Of a stretch of 64,000 nucleotides of DNA, positions 34,313 through 49,261 are shown one piece after another. The notes beneath the pieces were generated by a model, which had not been told where the DNA came from, ran no database searches, and saw only the letters and a list, made by a program, of their open reading frames with translations. The DNA lies in NCBI RefSeq assembly GCF_050947875.1, contig NC_134569.1, positions 33,576,777-33,640,776 on the forward strand, given 5' to 3'. The position numbers and the translations under genes are program-made. The stretch is from Dermacentor variabilis. Lineage: Eukaryota; Arthropoda; Arachnida; Ixodida; Ixodidae. The first letter of the stretch is position 1. Each line of letters opens with the position of its first letter.

Positions 34313-37306
34313 TGCTTCTCGACTACATGCACAATTATTAAAGTTAGCACGTTATCAGAATATACTAAGGCCGTATAGCCATTCAATTATAGCAGTTTGA
34401 ATTAGTTACCGTCACATAGTTCGGTGGTGCGAGTGGAATATGTAATCACTCAAATGAATAAGGACTTCCTAGCGCGACGGTAGCTTTTGATCAAACTGGC
34501 ATGTAAACTAAGATAGGCGCAATAGAAATGACCTATAGCTGTTGTGGTATGTTCCCACAACGTAGTATTTCGTAACTACTTCACGACTGAATAGCAGCAC
34601 GCGTACATTTTATTTCTTCGTGTCTATCCTTATAACAATGTGGAACTGTCACGTTTCTCGCTTTTGTGCAAAATAATGTTTTTCTTTAATTATTCTGAGC
34701 TTAAGCAACCAAAAATAAACCAATTCAAACCAGTTTACGCCATCATTTTATCTCCCGAAAGATGAACCGGAAATGAACTGCTTCCGCTGAGACGTGAAAA
34801 AAAACGGAGAAGAAAAAAAAAAGGAAAACGCTTCGGCTTCACACTCCATTTCTATGCAGTTTGCAATCCTTCACTGAATCTCTCCACTGCCATTGTTATA
34901 CAATTCAGGTTCCGAGTAATGTTTTTCTGTTTATTTTTTATCCACGCAGTTTGTTCCTTCCGTTGTTGAAGATATCCTCCTCCACGATTACACGCATTCT
35001 CTGTTCCTTCAGTATATATAATTTCACCATTTATATATTTCATTATGTCACTAATGATTCGCTCGTTGATCCCTCTCCAGAGATTATCAAACTCTCACTG
35101 GTATACAGGGTTAACTATGCTAAACTCGATCGCTTCTTTATTACGTCTTTTGTTGCCTGCAAAATCTTACCTGCGACATCTTGAATTCTTCTGTATATCA
35201 CTACAAACTTCAATTTTTGTCTTGAAATAGTCATTATGGTTGATCTATTAGTCATCCTCCTGTGCAATGCAGAAGTGCAATTTCTCATCAGGTATTTTCT
35301 GCAGTGCACTGACGTGCTGCCCGGGTACGCGATAACGATGGGATAACGTATTGACAAAGAGAATCCAGCATATTCAGCAACTTTGTTCCGATGAACGAAC
35401 GTCAGTACTGTCTACGTCTTTAGCAAGGTCGTCTTTGTCGTCCCTAAGAACGTCGTGTTTCAATGTAATTAGCATTCGTACGAAATTTTGCCAAGTTTGT
35501 GGCATGTCTGTACGCTTGACCACTTAGTTTACACTTATTAGTGTAAGAGTATGAGAGTAATATTACACATGATCAAATTCCTCTGCTGTGCCCCAGAAGT
35601 AATTTTCGTGATCGTGCTCGGCTGTATTAAGTGTACACATAGGCCCTACAGTAGTAGTACAGCAGTAGCTGAACCTAGAAAAGAAAGAAATGCTGCAGAA
35701 ATTCTGAGAGTTGCCTGCCAATGCGTAAGCATTCTTCGGCTCGGCCGCCACATCGCTTTTGCTTCTTATTTCGCTAGCTTATGCATTTATACTCGTCGCA
35801 ACCAATTATCTACTATTGCACTATTATAACGAGTACCTGTGTTCACTTGACCAATTATGCATTTATTTTGCAGCTGTTAAGCCACGAAACAGACAGATTT
35901 TGCTGAGGTACTCGCCAAAAAAGGCTTACGCATTAAACAGAAGACTCCGCCCGGCTGCGTGTGCCACCACCCGATTGTTAACCCATCCACCACTACGGGT
36001 GCGTACGATGCTTTGAAGGCACAACAGCAGCATACACGTCTCCTGCACGACGCGTTTCGGCGGAGGCAATACGGTGTGTCGCTACGTTGCTTCAATCCTA
36101 ATCGCATTAACATCGGCGCCCATCCTGAAATGGGTTCGGTTAGAACTTTTTTTCTTTTTTTTTCTTTCTTTTTTTACTGTCGGGCATCTGCAATGGTCCT
36201 CCTGCGCGCCGTCTTTCACAGAGTTGGGTTGTCTAGGCACATAACGTTCAGCCACGTTCCCAATGATGTCAACCATGATTTTATTCACAAAGTATGACGC
36301 GAACCACAAACATGCTTGACAGACCGGTGGACGGAAGGAGCGCTATAGCTTCGCCTTGTTTTCTTGACACCGGAACGACGCGGACGGTCTCCCTTCCGGC
36401 CATAATTCACCACGCTGTCGGACGCCGTCGCCATTGTTTGCGGGGAAGCACAAAGGCACCTACGAGGAAGATGCGCATTCGCGACTCAAAGGGAAGTCAG
36501 AGAAGAGTCGTTAGTCCTTTCCGGCGCCACCGCACTCGGTGCCGTAGCTTTGAAGTCCGTCAACACGTGCCGAGACACTGGCGCCTCCGCCCATTCGTGG
36601 AGCAACCTTCGTTACTACTGTGCCGCTAGAGCAACATGGCTGCACTCTTGTCCTCTCCTTGTAATTAGGTCAACAAGGCCGCACCGCCGAGATCCGAGAG
36701 CGTGTATTTGGCTTCAGCAGAGCGGTGGCGACTGCTCTACCATTTGTTGTTAAGTTACCAACTTTGGGCTGCACCGAGAATTTCGTATTCGCAAAAAAGG
36801 TTTGAACGTAACGGAAGTGTGTGTGATAGCATATGCCAGGCAATCGTGATGTTGTACACAGTACTGGCGAAGGTGACCGACCAATGGCAAACATGGCCTC
36901 CGAAACTAAACCTTTCAGGATGCAACTCTGTGCTGATGTGGCCACCGGGAATCTAGAGCGTACACTATACACCACGTGCTGCCCAGTTTATCACTGTAGC
37001 GGTAAGTTTCGCAGCCTGAAATTGTCAGGAGCCTGTTGGCTGTTCCGTAGGACATCAAATTGGGGAAGAACTAATCTACACTGACTACACAAGTATGCCA
37101 CGCGTCCGGTATAATGCGTGAACTGCAGCCTACCTTCTCCTTCGCACGTCTATTTTGACGTGCTGCGCCAGATAGCACCGCGCACGCAGTCCTGACATGA
37201 ACTACGGCATGCGTTGCGTAACGTAAGCGCGAACAGTGAGAAATAGTCCTACCTCCCGTCGGGCTGCTGTGATAGAGGAGCCGGAATGACGTGCGTTCGA
37301 TTCTTA

Positions 37307-37310
<4 letters not shown>
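34313..37310. other. Mixed tract; reverse-strand open frames at 34852-35357
   Basis: 34852-35357 (reverse) has two nearly adjoining frames, CNRGGGYLQQRKEQTAWIK among them, that may be an upstream part of a LINE ORF, unproved. 35900-36620 is CpG-rich; tgcacgacgcgtttcggcggaggcaatacggtgtgtcgct there resembles a tick repeat from memory. No gene supported. Confidence 0.3.

Positions 37311-37392
<82 letters not shown>
37311..37392. repeat. (AT)n microsatellite, 5' side of RTE copy
   Basis: About 40 AT units, directly followed by the first recognisable RTE sequence. Confidence 0.98.

Positions 37393-38685
<1,293 letters not shown>

Positions 38686-38761
<76 letters not shown>
38686..38761. repeat. 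(AT)n microsatellite, 3' side of RTE copy
   Basis: About 38 AT units starting inside the RTE 3' terminal gatgat repeat, so it probably grew from the element's own tail. Confidence 0.97.
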
Positions 38762-38767
<6 letters not shown>

Positions 38768-40110
38768 GAAAAGGTACATGAATGAGGTTTATTTCACATT
38801 TGTAGCCAGCACAATTTTCGGCATCCTCCCACATCTTCAGACTGTAGCATCTAAGGGATCGGCCCACATTTCTGGCTGCATAGCTAGATCGAAGGAAATA
38901 AAATTGCTCCAACAATCCCAAGAATGTATTTTTCGTTGACAAAATAACTCGCTTATTTGTTTTCTTTTTTGTTCGCAGCTTTCTACTTCCTTGCCCTTGT
39001 TGCCTTTCTCTTGAGGTGAGAAGGAAAGGAACAAGGCCTGTGTGCACTCGGGCAGTCGAATTGGGTGGGAGGGAAGGAGCGGGTAGTAGGGCGCAGTTGC
39101 AGTTTCCATTCGTCCTCTCTGTGACGGACATTCACCACCAATCAACAGGCCCGACATAATTAGTGGCGGAAAAATGCGCTTTGCTGCAGAGTCCTACTTT
39201 CCTGGTGTAAATGCATTGTCAGACTTTCCAAGAACATAACTTTTACTTGAAATGCATGGAATCGGCAAGTATTTCAGTAACTCCCGCATCAACTCGAGTT
39301 AACCTCCTCAAAATTCGAGCTTAAATGAACGATATTTAGGTTGCCGAAGCTTCCGTACAATTCAATATACAATCACATTTAACAACTTATGAAGAAATCC
39401 CTGGGTCCTGATAGATCTATAGACTATTGGTAAAGAACGAAGTAAAATTTGACGCTGCGGGACTAAACAGCACCTACTGAACGCCCATAAAGGTAAACGT
39501 ATTTGCGCTTGGCTAACAAGCTGTGCCTTCGGATGTTAAAGTGAAAAGCTCACAAAAGGAGTACTTACGGTAATACAGTCTGCGACAATCTGCATATGTC
39601 GAATTCGCCTAATTCATTTTGCTTAGTGATAAGCGCTGCGTAGGTTATGTACAATAGTTGGAATGAAGTCGGTCGTTCTTAGTTTGTCGTTCTTTTTGGA
39701 GTACATTTCCAAATACCATGGCATAACATTGCACACTGTGCATGATAACCAAGGCTTAAAAGAAATGAACTGTTCTGCAAGGCGAAGTAGCTTGCCTTTT
39801 ATTCTGTCGAGAGCTAGATATATGGGGACATGCTAGCCTGGTATTATAAACGTCAGGAACGAGCGGAAGTGCAGAATACATCATGAAAGATTAAAAGTCA
39901 AAGCTTCCTTTCAGATAATTCTTTACATATTGAAGCGCCTGAAAATGGAAATTTTAGCAGCGTAGCGCTATTACGTGTAGAAGCAGTACACGAATAAAAT
40001 ATTAATTCTGTGGACAATGTTCGGACGAATTCGTCAATGTGTTAAGTCGGTAAAGAGAATAAGAAATGAAATGTGTCGTGTGAAACAGGCGCTGACGCTC
40101 TTTTCGAAGG
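38762..40110. other. AT-rich, no gene recognised
   Basis: Reverse-strand open frames at 38837-39157 have no recognised domain. Nothing structured seen. Confidence 0.35.
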
Positions 40111-40960
40111 CCTGGGAGAGCACGCAGCTGCCAGCCCTCTCCTGCCCATTAAGATTCTACGCTCCTAACGCACGCGTGTCGGACAAGCGCTATCGCTTGA
40201 ATGTTTCATTCCAGCTGCTCTCTCCATTGGCGCACTCAGATCTTGACCCGTGTTGCGCACCATTCACAAATCGAAAGCTTGCGCAAGGGCCGGCGAGCGT
40301 AGAAGGAACTGCCCGCGTATCGCATACCGTTTTACCTGATTCGCGCTTCCGGCGCTGCCACTACGGCGTCATACATTTACGACACCGCACGCGCGGAGGC
40401 GTTCACGACCGCGGGCGTTCGCGGTGCTCGTGCTCCGCAGCGCCGCGCTGGACGAGGGGACACGGCGGCTCGGGGGAAGATGATCGCCGCGAAACCGGGA
40501 GCGGCCACATGTTCGAAGCACGTGCCCAACGTGAGCGATCGGGTCGAGAGCCCATTACCTTGCCGCGCTACGCCGTGGCACGCAGCTAAACTCCCTCGGG
40601 AGGCTCGCAGAGCTCAGCGCGCTGCGCTATAGTCGTGGGGAGGCTATATGTGCTCCTTTCCTTCCTCCGTGGGGGAAGCTTCCCTCCTGCTCGTTCCGCC
40701 AGTCGTAGCCGTTTGCTGCCCTCCCATTTCGGTCCGCCGCGTGGAGCCGTAGCGCGGCTAATGTACCGTTGTTTAAAGCGCCAGCATTTCAGGGGTAAAA
40801 CTTCCACCGGAGATCCCTGCCCGCGCGCACCCGGTCGCCAGATGGCCGGCACAGCGACAAATGGGCTCCCACTGCGGAGACGCCTATACAGGTGACGGCT
40901 GAAGCCGTTTCTCTGAAGCCCTCGCGGCGCCTAAGCCTTTTAGTCGGCAGACACGAGTTC
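40110..40960. other. CpG-rich segment
   Basis: Dense CpG and GC content well above the neighbours, with long overlapping open frames on both strands caused by few stops. Either a CpG-rich dispersed repeat (catttcaggggtaaaacttccaccggag looks repeat-like from memory) or a promoter-type region. No start site or exon could be fixed. Confidence 0.4.
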
Positions 40961-43266
40961 GCTGAATCTACCCTTCAATTATTCTATTTGCAGCCAGAAA
41001 AACAGTGAAGAATGTGAAAATGGCATCTTTTTGCCTCTAGAATTATGAAGATATCAAAACAGGCAGCTACAGTGAGAAATTTAGGCAAATTAGCCAACTT
41101 TAGATATGGACTTGTATTCACAAGCATTCTACAATGTGCATGAGTGCTGGATGTGGCTTGTCTCCTCCACGTCGATTGTCTCACTAACGGACTGGACATT
41201 ACGGAAAATGTCGGGAGCGTCGGGGCCCTCCGGTTCCTGCCAGTCAGGAAGCTCCTACGCTTTTACGTAAGAAGTTTTGCGAATATGGGCCTTGGTATTT
41301 GGCGAGAAGAGAATTTGAATGTAAGAAATTCCGAATAAAGGAGAGTGGTAGTAGGTTATACGACGAGGAAAAAGATTTTGTTCTCAGCAGATGGTGAACA
41401 ACAGCTCAGCACAGCATTAACATGGCTGAAATCATCACAAAACAAGGAACCCTGCAATAACGACGACGATATAGGTGGACTATGAGCTGAAGTGTTGCAT
41501 GTATGGCATGTATTTAATCGTTTCGTTGCAAGTGTCACGTCCTCGTATAAGGGCCGCATAATTGTCGCACAATTAAGGTGTCCATCCACAGACGACTTGT
41601 ATATTACACTGAAGAACATCGGCTCCACCACTCAATGGTTTACAGACGACTGGTGCACTTAAGCAAACTTGAACAGTACCAACAGACATACGCATAACAG
41701 ACAATGTTATGCCTAAATGATGGCGTATTCTCAACCCATTGCTACAGAGAAGTTGATAGCTAAATTTTGCAGCTGTAGGGCAGACAGCGAGTAATCGATA
41801 AAGTGAGAAAATTCGATCACTGGAGAGGAACAACAACGCCGTGCGCTGTGTGCCTTTATCCTTGTCCCAATCGTTCGAAGTGGGAGCTTGAATGAGTGCT
41901 GAATGATGCCGATGCTGGGTGATCGAAAGTAACCTGTGAATTGACACTACGGTATGGTTCCCTGAGTCTCTACGCTGATGAATTTCCTCGAAAGTTAAAT
42001 GGATCGAGGCGCAGACACACAGTTTTGGAGCCAGAATGTGCTTCTCATTCTTCATTATTACCTGCTTAATATAGGAAGTTTGCTCACAGAAAGAACCGGC
42101 TGTCCCGAAATTTTAGCTAAGAATGATATGATCAAACAAAGTGGTTATGAAAGTGTAGGACATTATCAAAGCTAGTCTATAACAAAATAACAAACCACTA
42201 ACTAAACGAGTCCATCAATCACGGAGAAAATGGTGAAGGCAGTAGGGAGTAATATGCGAATCTGGGCATCCAGTTTACCTGCTAATTCAGTGTCTACTGT
42301 ACAAAATGCCAAATATGGATTATAATTTAATCTGACATCTACAAAATGTCACTACAGCTTTTTTTTTAATTTCGCAAGATACGAAAGCCTATTATAGTTC
42401 CGACATTGTAGGCTTCTTGTGAGAATGTCGATATAGTTTGCGTGTGTCATGCGCCGGAATCTAAAATACAGTCGTCAAACTAACATTAGCGGATGATTCG
42501 TCTGTAAATACATATGCAGTAGTACATATGCATATGCAGTAGCCCGTATGTCTCAATATGCTGTAGAGTCACCAATATGACCGCTTGTGAATACTTTGAT
42601 GGCGTTACAACACTTGAAATTTGCTAATTCACAAAGGGGCAATGAGTTTTCAAGGAGTGTTGTAAACTAAATAAGCAGCCAAGCTATGCAACATGCCCTT
42701 CATCACCATGGTTATGGTATATATATTTGTACTGTATTATAAAGGGTTCACTTATAAAGCGTTTGTGAGTCAGGTACCAAACTATTGACAATTCTTTCTA
42801 TGTGTGAAAATACGCCCATTTTGACTAAGTACTTTGAATGAAAAGTTGTAAGCTCATGACGGGAATGCAAGAATTTTTATTATGAACTTCGGGATTCATT
42901 TCTACCCTGGATTCAGGGTTAAGCTTTTGGGGCGAGCACGGAGCAAATTGTGAGCGACCGCATTTTGGCCCGTATTAAGAAAGCAGTTTACTGGCTCGGT
43001 CGATTAGCAGAAACCACGAGCGCGGCACAACCATGTTGCCAGCGCGTTATTTTCGAATGCACCGACCAGTGCCAACAGGTTGAGAAGCTTTGTGAATTTG
43101 GCCGCTGAGCGTCCTGAGTTTGCGAATGGGCTTGCGGCCACCAATCTGAACCCCAGATCACACATTTGGCAATGCATGAACTTATACAATCGGGGCTACA
43201 CCTCTTTGTAAGACATATTGGTAATGCATTAAGCTATAAAATCGGGGCTATACTTCTTGCAAGACA
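40961..43266. other. AT-rich tract; unrecognised open frame at 41573-42055 (reverse)
   Basis: The 160-codon reverse-strand frame 41573-42055 has no domain I recognise. An acceptor-like ttattctatttgcag at 40979-40993 is followed by a short frame but without supporting partners. Small atatgcagtag repeats at 42511-42545. Confidence 0.3.
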
Positions 43267-43489
43267 TCATCATCATGATCATCAGCCTGGTTGCGCCCAC
43301 TGCAGGGCAAAGGCCTCTCCCATCCTTCCCCAACTACCCCGGTCATGTACTAATTTTGTCCATGTTGCCCCTGCAAACTTCTTAATCTCATCCACCCACC
43401 TAACTTTCTGCCGCCCTCTCCTACGCTCCCTTCCCTTGGAATCCAGTCCGTAACCCTTAATGACCATCGGTTATCTTCCCTCCTCATTA
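43265..43489 (-). mobile_element. RTE-type LINE 3' fragment
   Basis: The reverse strand reads the RTE C-terminus: LDSKGRERRRGRQKVRWVDE, IKKFAGATWTKLVHDRGSWG and MGEAFALQWA, ending in a (atg)n-like tail (catcatcatcatgatcatc, forward). About 225 bases, strongly 5'-truncated. Same family as 37393-38685 and 49929-50635. Confidence 0.9.
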
Positions 43490-43999
43490 GACATCACAGC
43501 TGCAAGACATAACGAGCTGCAATGGGAAGTACATGTGTGGCACTAAGGAGACTTTCTTATTGAGGCGCTGCGTGAACCGCTTCTGCCGCAGTGGCGTACT
43601 TGCGGAGCCATTCTCACTATAGTCAAAAGAGTGTGAACGCTCCTCCATCGCTCGCCGCCGCAACCGCCGCCGCAACCGCCGCCGCTCCGACTATGACGCC
43701 AATGCGTGAAGCACGCGCGCCCGCTTTTCTGCGCAACAACACCTGACGCGACAGTGATTACTAAACTTAAAATTCGGCAGACACACTTAAGACTGCTTAC
43801 GTGTGGGAATGCGAAAACACTATACCGTTTCTAGACCTCGGAACGTCATCAACCAGTTCCTTTTATACCCTCATGACGTGGCTCCACCTCTTCCGCATCG
43901 TCACATGCGCCGCCCAATGATGCACAAGTCATCAAGATTGCAGCGACATGATGTGTACAATCAGGCACGCACTAGGCGCCCCTTTAGTAAGCCAGAACC
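43490..43999. other. Non-genic; CCGCCGCAA repeat
   Basis: About three copies of a ccgccgcaa unit at 43656-43686. Nothing else identified. Confidence 0.4.
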
Positions 44000-44255
44000 G
44001 TGGAGGAGCCGTGGCTTCAGAGAAGCGCGCTCGTCTCGCAACCCAAAGGTTCCATCCCACCCAGACCGAAATGTGTCAAATGTTTTTTTTTTTTTCAAAG
44101 CCACTAATTTACTTTGTTTGCAGGAAGCTCCATAAGAAATGTGACGCCAATTCGAGCATTTTTTATGTACTTTTATTCTTTGCGGCGTCGGCTTTTTTCT
44201 TCTTTTTCTTGTCACGGCGCAGTTTCGCCAAGGGCGCTGCCAACATAGATACCTA
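44000..44255 (+). mobile_element. tRNA-derived SINE (third type)
   Basis: Head gagccgtggcttcagagaagcgcgctcgtctcgcaacccaaaggttccatcccacccagacc holds an A-box-like gtggcttcagag (44011-44022) and B-box ggttccatccc (44048-44058). A T-rich run follows, then a body ending gcggcgtcggctttttt. It shares the cccacccag string with the SINE at 1105 but has a different body. Confidence 0.72.
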
Positions 44256-47200
44256 AGGCTTTTGCCTTAATATCAAGTCCACATCCTAGAATTAGTTATG
44301 CTGCAGTACACTCCACATTTATCACGAATTGCGCCACATGTCTTTATTGCTCGAATACGGATTGTGTCACTTACAGCACGACGTCGAAACGCGTTGCGCT
44401 ATGAAAACATTGGGCATAGTCTCCTACCTCTTCACGATACCGAGCGCGGGCCAACTCATCGCAGCGCGCACCAAACAGGTGCTGCGTTCCGGAGGGTCGA
44501 ACAGCAATGAAAGCGGCGGGCGCCGTTCTCGTGGCACAAACGAATGCTTCAAACAAAACCTTCAGTTAGACTTGCAGGATCCGCATAGACGAGGAGCGCT
44601 TAACGCTGAGCCCAGGTCCCAGCCTTCTTCCATTAATTTGTAGCCGTGTGACATGTGACATGTGCTGACACGGTTTCCCATGTCTACGCCGATCTGCTCG
44701 CTCTTGAACTCTCTGGATGTGACGTCATGGTATTGGCCGTGTGTAGGATGCGTAGCTCTCATTCGCCTAAACGAGGTCCCGGTACTGCCTTAAACGTTCA
44801 CCTCCGGCGCATTCTTGGGAACGCGTTCACAGTCGATTCTAGTGCAAAACATATTTACCACCGGTTCCGCGCAGTGGATCAGTATATCGCATACCATGGT
44901 GTGGTTGTATGTCAAGATACATATCGCGCAATACTAACGGTGTTAATAAAGAAAGTGTGTTGTTTAGCCAAGCTACACATTTAGCCTTTTTCAAGGTACA
45001 CTTTCAGCGAATATCGTAGGGGCATAACGGTAATATATTACTCTCAGCCTCACATATAGCCCACATTCAAGATGACGAATGCGAAGAAACGGGCACGGAT
45101 GCTGAAGACTTTCAGTTAGACCTGCTCAACTTTTATGCCAATAAAGTAAAGGCGTTTTATTTTTTAAAGCAAGGTATAGTTCATGCCTCGTGATTTGCCG
45201 TTGTTGAGTAGCCATGTGTTTTAGTTCACGAACGAGTGCGAAAAGGCAGATGTGGCTATATAGCCGCCCCTGTGAAATCGAGAAAAAAAAAACAATATTC
45301 ATGGCACCTGAAAGATTTCAACATAAAGTTTGTCGGAGGATGAAATAATTCCTTCACCACAATATTACTGCTTGGCATGGGGTCGACGCGCGAGTTTTCC
45401 GCCTTACTGCAGAACGTTTCGCAAGCTCGCAGCAGAACACCGTGCATTAATGCCGATGACAGGAGCATCACGGCTGCGCGAAGCTTTTGGTAGGGACGAG
45501 GAAGCCGTCTTGACTGCCTGATGAGCACCTCGAGACGTTGCACGGACACATTTCCATTAATCGTCCTAACTAAATGCCCTACTTGCTTTACGTTTACGGC
45601 ATTACCAGGAATGACAGGTATGCCATGCTTAATCTGGCGGCTAAATTGGCTATAGAAGAGGTTCAATCTAAGTTGTTCAACCGGAAGTATTTATTGAAAT
45701 CCTTATTTCAACTTACGGGTGTCTCATGTGCCCATGGTCTGAAATGGTCTTATTCTCTGCATCTCCTGCCGGATGCTGTTCACGTGCTTGTTGCACTGAA
45801 ATTGTTTCTGCGATGCTTCTGGTGATTGGCTGCAATGGATCCGGCCAAATTTTTGCCTGGTGGTTCCACCTCCTGCGATGAAGGTCGGGACTGGGCCTCT
45901 GTTCATCTCTACGATGCTCTGCCTATACCCCACGCTCTATACTCAGGTCTCGGGAGTCAATGCAACGTTTCTTTAATGAAAAGCCGCGCACGACAGTGGT
46001 CCAAAGTCATGAAAGCGTGATAGATATCCGATATATATGAAACGCCTAATTTTTTCTGTATAAAATTAGAAGATAACAATAACATCAGGTATTCTCCTCG
46101 CCCCCTTTTTTTACATATGGCGCTAATAAGTTATGAAGCTCTGGCTGGGTCAATGTAGCGCGTCTATGTCAATACTACTCCTTTTCGCGCTTCATCAATG
46201 GTCCGAGCGGCTCTCCGTCCACGTTATCACCGGGGTCGGCCGTCCGTGAGGGGCCGACAATAATTAAAGAATAGAACCGAGCGAAATAACACCTTAATAT
46301 TTGCCGGCCCCTGCTAGAATAAGCAGTGTGCAAGTGTTCATTTTTGACAACTTTCTACCTATGCGCGTGGTAGGGCCAACGCTTCATGCAGGATTTTTTT
46401 AATTTCTCACGGAAATTTGGATAGCGGGGTTTAATGTGAATGAAAGAATGGCTCTGAACAACTGCATTCTAAAACAAGGCGCTCTATTGAAAACACAATT
46501 TGATATGAAGCAGGATAAAAACGAAAGGCAACGTAACGCAACATCCATGTTACCGCAACCTGTTGTGGCGCGCAAGACCGCCTCAATCCGCAGAGAACTG
46601 AAAGGAAACAAAATATCACCCCACATGAAAATACTTGAAGGACGATAATTCCAATAAGGGCGAACCGACGACTGTGGCCGCACCCCATTCTCCGACCACA
46701 ATTGATTAGTACAATAAGGCAAGAAACAAGCAGACCCATGAGACAGTCGGTAGCTTATGTAGACTAAAGGCAGTGAGGAGAGGCGACAGAAACAAAACAC
46801 ACGTGCACCGATAAAAAGATACGTATACAGAGCCAGAAACTGAGCAACCACCTCAACAAGCATGAGGGCAGACGATACGGGAAAATAACGTCAACGTGGC
46901 TTTCATCAGACGAGAGGGACATCCTAAATCAAATCTACGCTTCAGGCGACAGACTGCGGTGGTCTCGGTGAAGGAGAAAACAACGCACGAAAGGAGTATA
47001 AATTTTCGAAACGAGCAAAGAGAACAAATTGTGCAAAGAGGAAAGGAGCGAGAGGGAGAGAAAAAGAGGATCGAACGAAGATAAAAGGCTCGGGTAGATG
47101 AAGGCAGTCGCTCCATGGGAGAGTGCCTCTGTACCATGCCGACCTTCCAGCTGGAAGACACTCCGACAGCGGACCAAGGGAAGACAGCGAATCTCGCTAG

Positions 47201-48420
47201 TCTCGACGGAGGCGACTTCTTGATTTGGCTTGAACGAATTAGGTGCGGGCGGAAACTTCTTTCGTGGAATCAGCGTCGCGCGTCTTGTGTTCTTTTTCCT
47301 TTTTTTTTCCGGCAGTGTGTCAGCGGTGCCTTCGAAAGCTGCCTTTGCGAGCGTCCTCCAAGGCTCCTCCTTTTGCGACAGAAGCCAGCAAGCGCGCGAC
47401 GTTTGTCTCTCGTCTTTTCTTTTCTTCAGTCACGTATACTTCTCTAATGACATGTGCGAACGCTGCGCGCCCCGAGGCGCTCAAGGACATGTCGAGATTA
47501 CGGCCGCAACTTGCGCGCTCTGCGCCTCCATCGAAACGAACGTCTATTCGCTTTTCTTGTTTGGCCATTACGTCTGCTTACATCCAATGTTAGAGAAGTC
47601 ACTGTGTTTATGAACATATGGGTTTCTATCCGGAGGGCGCGAAGCACGGTGGAAACAACGGGAGCGCGAACGTACGTGTATGCTTCGAATAATCGTCGTT
47701 GCTATGCATAAATATGAAATACAGAGGCATAAGCTGTTCTCATGCGAAATATTATTTTGCTATCGCTTGGGCTTTCAACGACCGTCTAAGAGGGACGATT
47801 TCCGTTAGGAAAAATTCCGAGCGGCAATTTCACCCTTCGGTTCTTAAATTCTACCATGTGTTTAGGAAGGAAAAGTCGACAGACTATGTGTTACCGCGAT
47901 GAGGACAAACAACGTTGGTATTGCTAGCTGCAATAACTGTTCGTAGTATATGCGTTATTTGGTGAAAGTGTAAAGTGAAAGATTCGTACAGGGCAAGTAA
48001 GCAAGCCAGACAAGAGTAATTTTGATGTGAGCACTATACGAGCCGTGCGGGTACTCACAGTGGGCATCGCTGAACCGTAGCCTATAATAGAGTACTGCAG
48101 ATTTTAGCTGATGTACCTTATACGAAGGCTAATCTTAAAGTCCTTGCCCCGATTTTTTTGCCAAATTACGGCTTTATATACAGCATATTGTCCGGTTGCC
48201 ACTGCTGCTGAGCTACACTAATGGTAATACATGTATTATTTCTCATGTCTTATTTTAGCATGCCGGTGCATGCTCTGGAGTAACAGTAAGCAATTACAAA
48301 AAAAGAAATGTGAGCAAACGAAAAGCTTATGACAATGTGCGATATGTAAAACCGCGAAAAGCCGCAGCAACGAAAGCACTACAATAGAAGGCTTTGAGCC
48401 TCAAGAAAATTTTGCAAAAG
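44256..48420. other. Long tract without a recognised gene
   Basis: Contains a 136-codon reverse frame (45256-45666), a 154-codon reverse frame (46399-46863) and three overlapping forward frames (47115-47613) in a CG-rich patch. None has a recognised domain, and overlapping frames on both strands argue for composition effects. 46850-47110 is purine-rich. No splice-supported exon found. Confidence 0.3.
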
Positions 48421-48429
48421 ACATAGCTG

Positions 48430-49110
48430 AGATAAATTAGAAGCATTCCGAGCTGCAGAAGATCAAAGCCAAAGTGACGGTCTTGAAGGAATGGTCGTAG
48501 TTCTGAATCACATTGAAAAATCAGTGCATGAAATGTCAAAAAAGTAAGAAGTGCTAAGCCAGATGAAGCAGCAAGTACATGACATGTTGGGCTTGAGTAA
48601 GCGGGTGAAAGAACTTGAGGTGCGAGCAAAAGAACAAGAAATAGGCAAACTTAGACAAGACATCAATGAACTCGATCAGTATAGTCGGAGATTGAACATG
48701 GAAGTACAGGTAATTCGTAAGCAAACGAACGAAACTCTTGTCGACAAGCTGAACGAATTTTCTGGAGATTCCACAGCTCTGTGCCACGGATATCGAAGCC
48801 ATTCACCAACTTACTGATAAAGAAGGATCTCATAAGCCCGCCCCGTATTGGTGCGCTTTTTATCCCGCCGAACTCGAGAATCTTGGCTTAATAAGAAAAG
48901 ATAGCTGTAGAAACTAAAATCGAAGATTTACTTCAACGAAAATGTGACTGTGCAGAACAAAGAACTGTTTTAGGAAATGAAATCAGAGCTACGTGAAATG
49001 AATTATCAGTTCGCAAGGATCAAAGACGACGAAATGTTCGTGTGGCGTAGCTCTAAAGACCGGGTTATAATGAATAAGAACAGTGGAAGATCTGGACAAT
49101 ATACGACAAT
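48430..49110 (+). pseudogene. CR1/Jockey-like LINE, ORF1 relic
   Basis: A coiled-coil stretch (VKELEVRAKEQEIGKLRQDI) runs into NELDQYSRRLNMEVQV, the usual end of the coiled coil in LINE ORF1 proteins. After a break, DIEAIHQL and, with shifts, NENVTVQN-like and EMNYQFARIK text recall the FP-like C-terminal half of such ORF1 proteins (48790-49060). ORF1 coats the RNA. Multiple stops and shifts. Confidence 0.6.
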
Positions 49111-49261
49111 ACATTTGACTGTCCTCTCTTCGCCTATCGCTGTTACGACGCACTAATTCATGACGACACGTCGTCGTACATGTGGCTATTATGACGCGAC
49201 TTCTTTCCGACGCCTAAGAATTTCGCGAGATGGAAAGCATCTTTCCTTGCTTCATCTTAGT

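Noticed and set aside
40017..40589. 190-codon open frame
   Set aside because: Lies in CpG-rich DNA where stops are rare; other frames are also open and no domain is visible.
40979..41047. Terminal exon after acceptor ttctatttgcag
   Set aside because: The frame is only about 17 codons, with no upstream exon on the same strand showing a matching phase.
47115..47613. Three overlapping forward open frames as a gene start
   Set aside because: Different frames, no domain, no consistent splice donor; explained by CG-rich composition.
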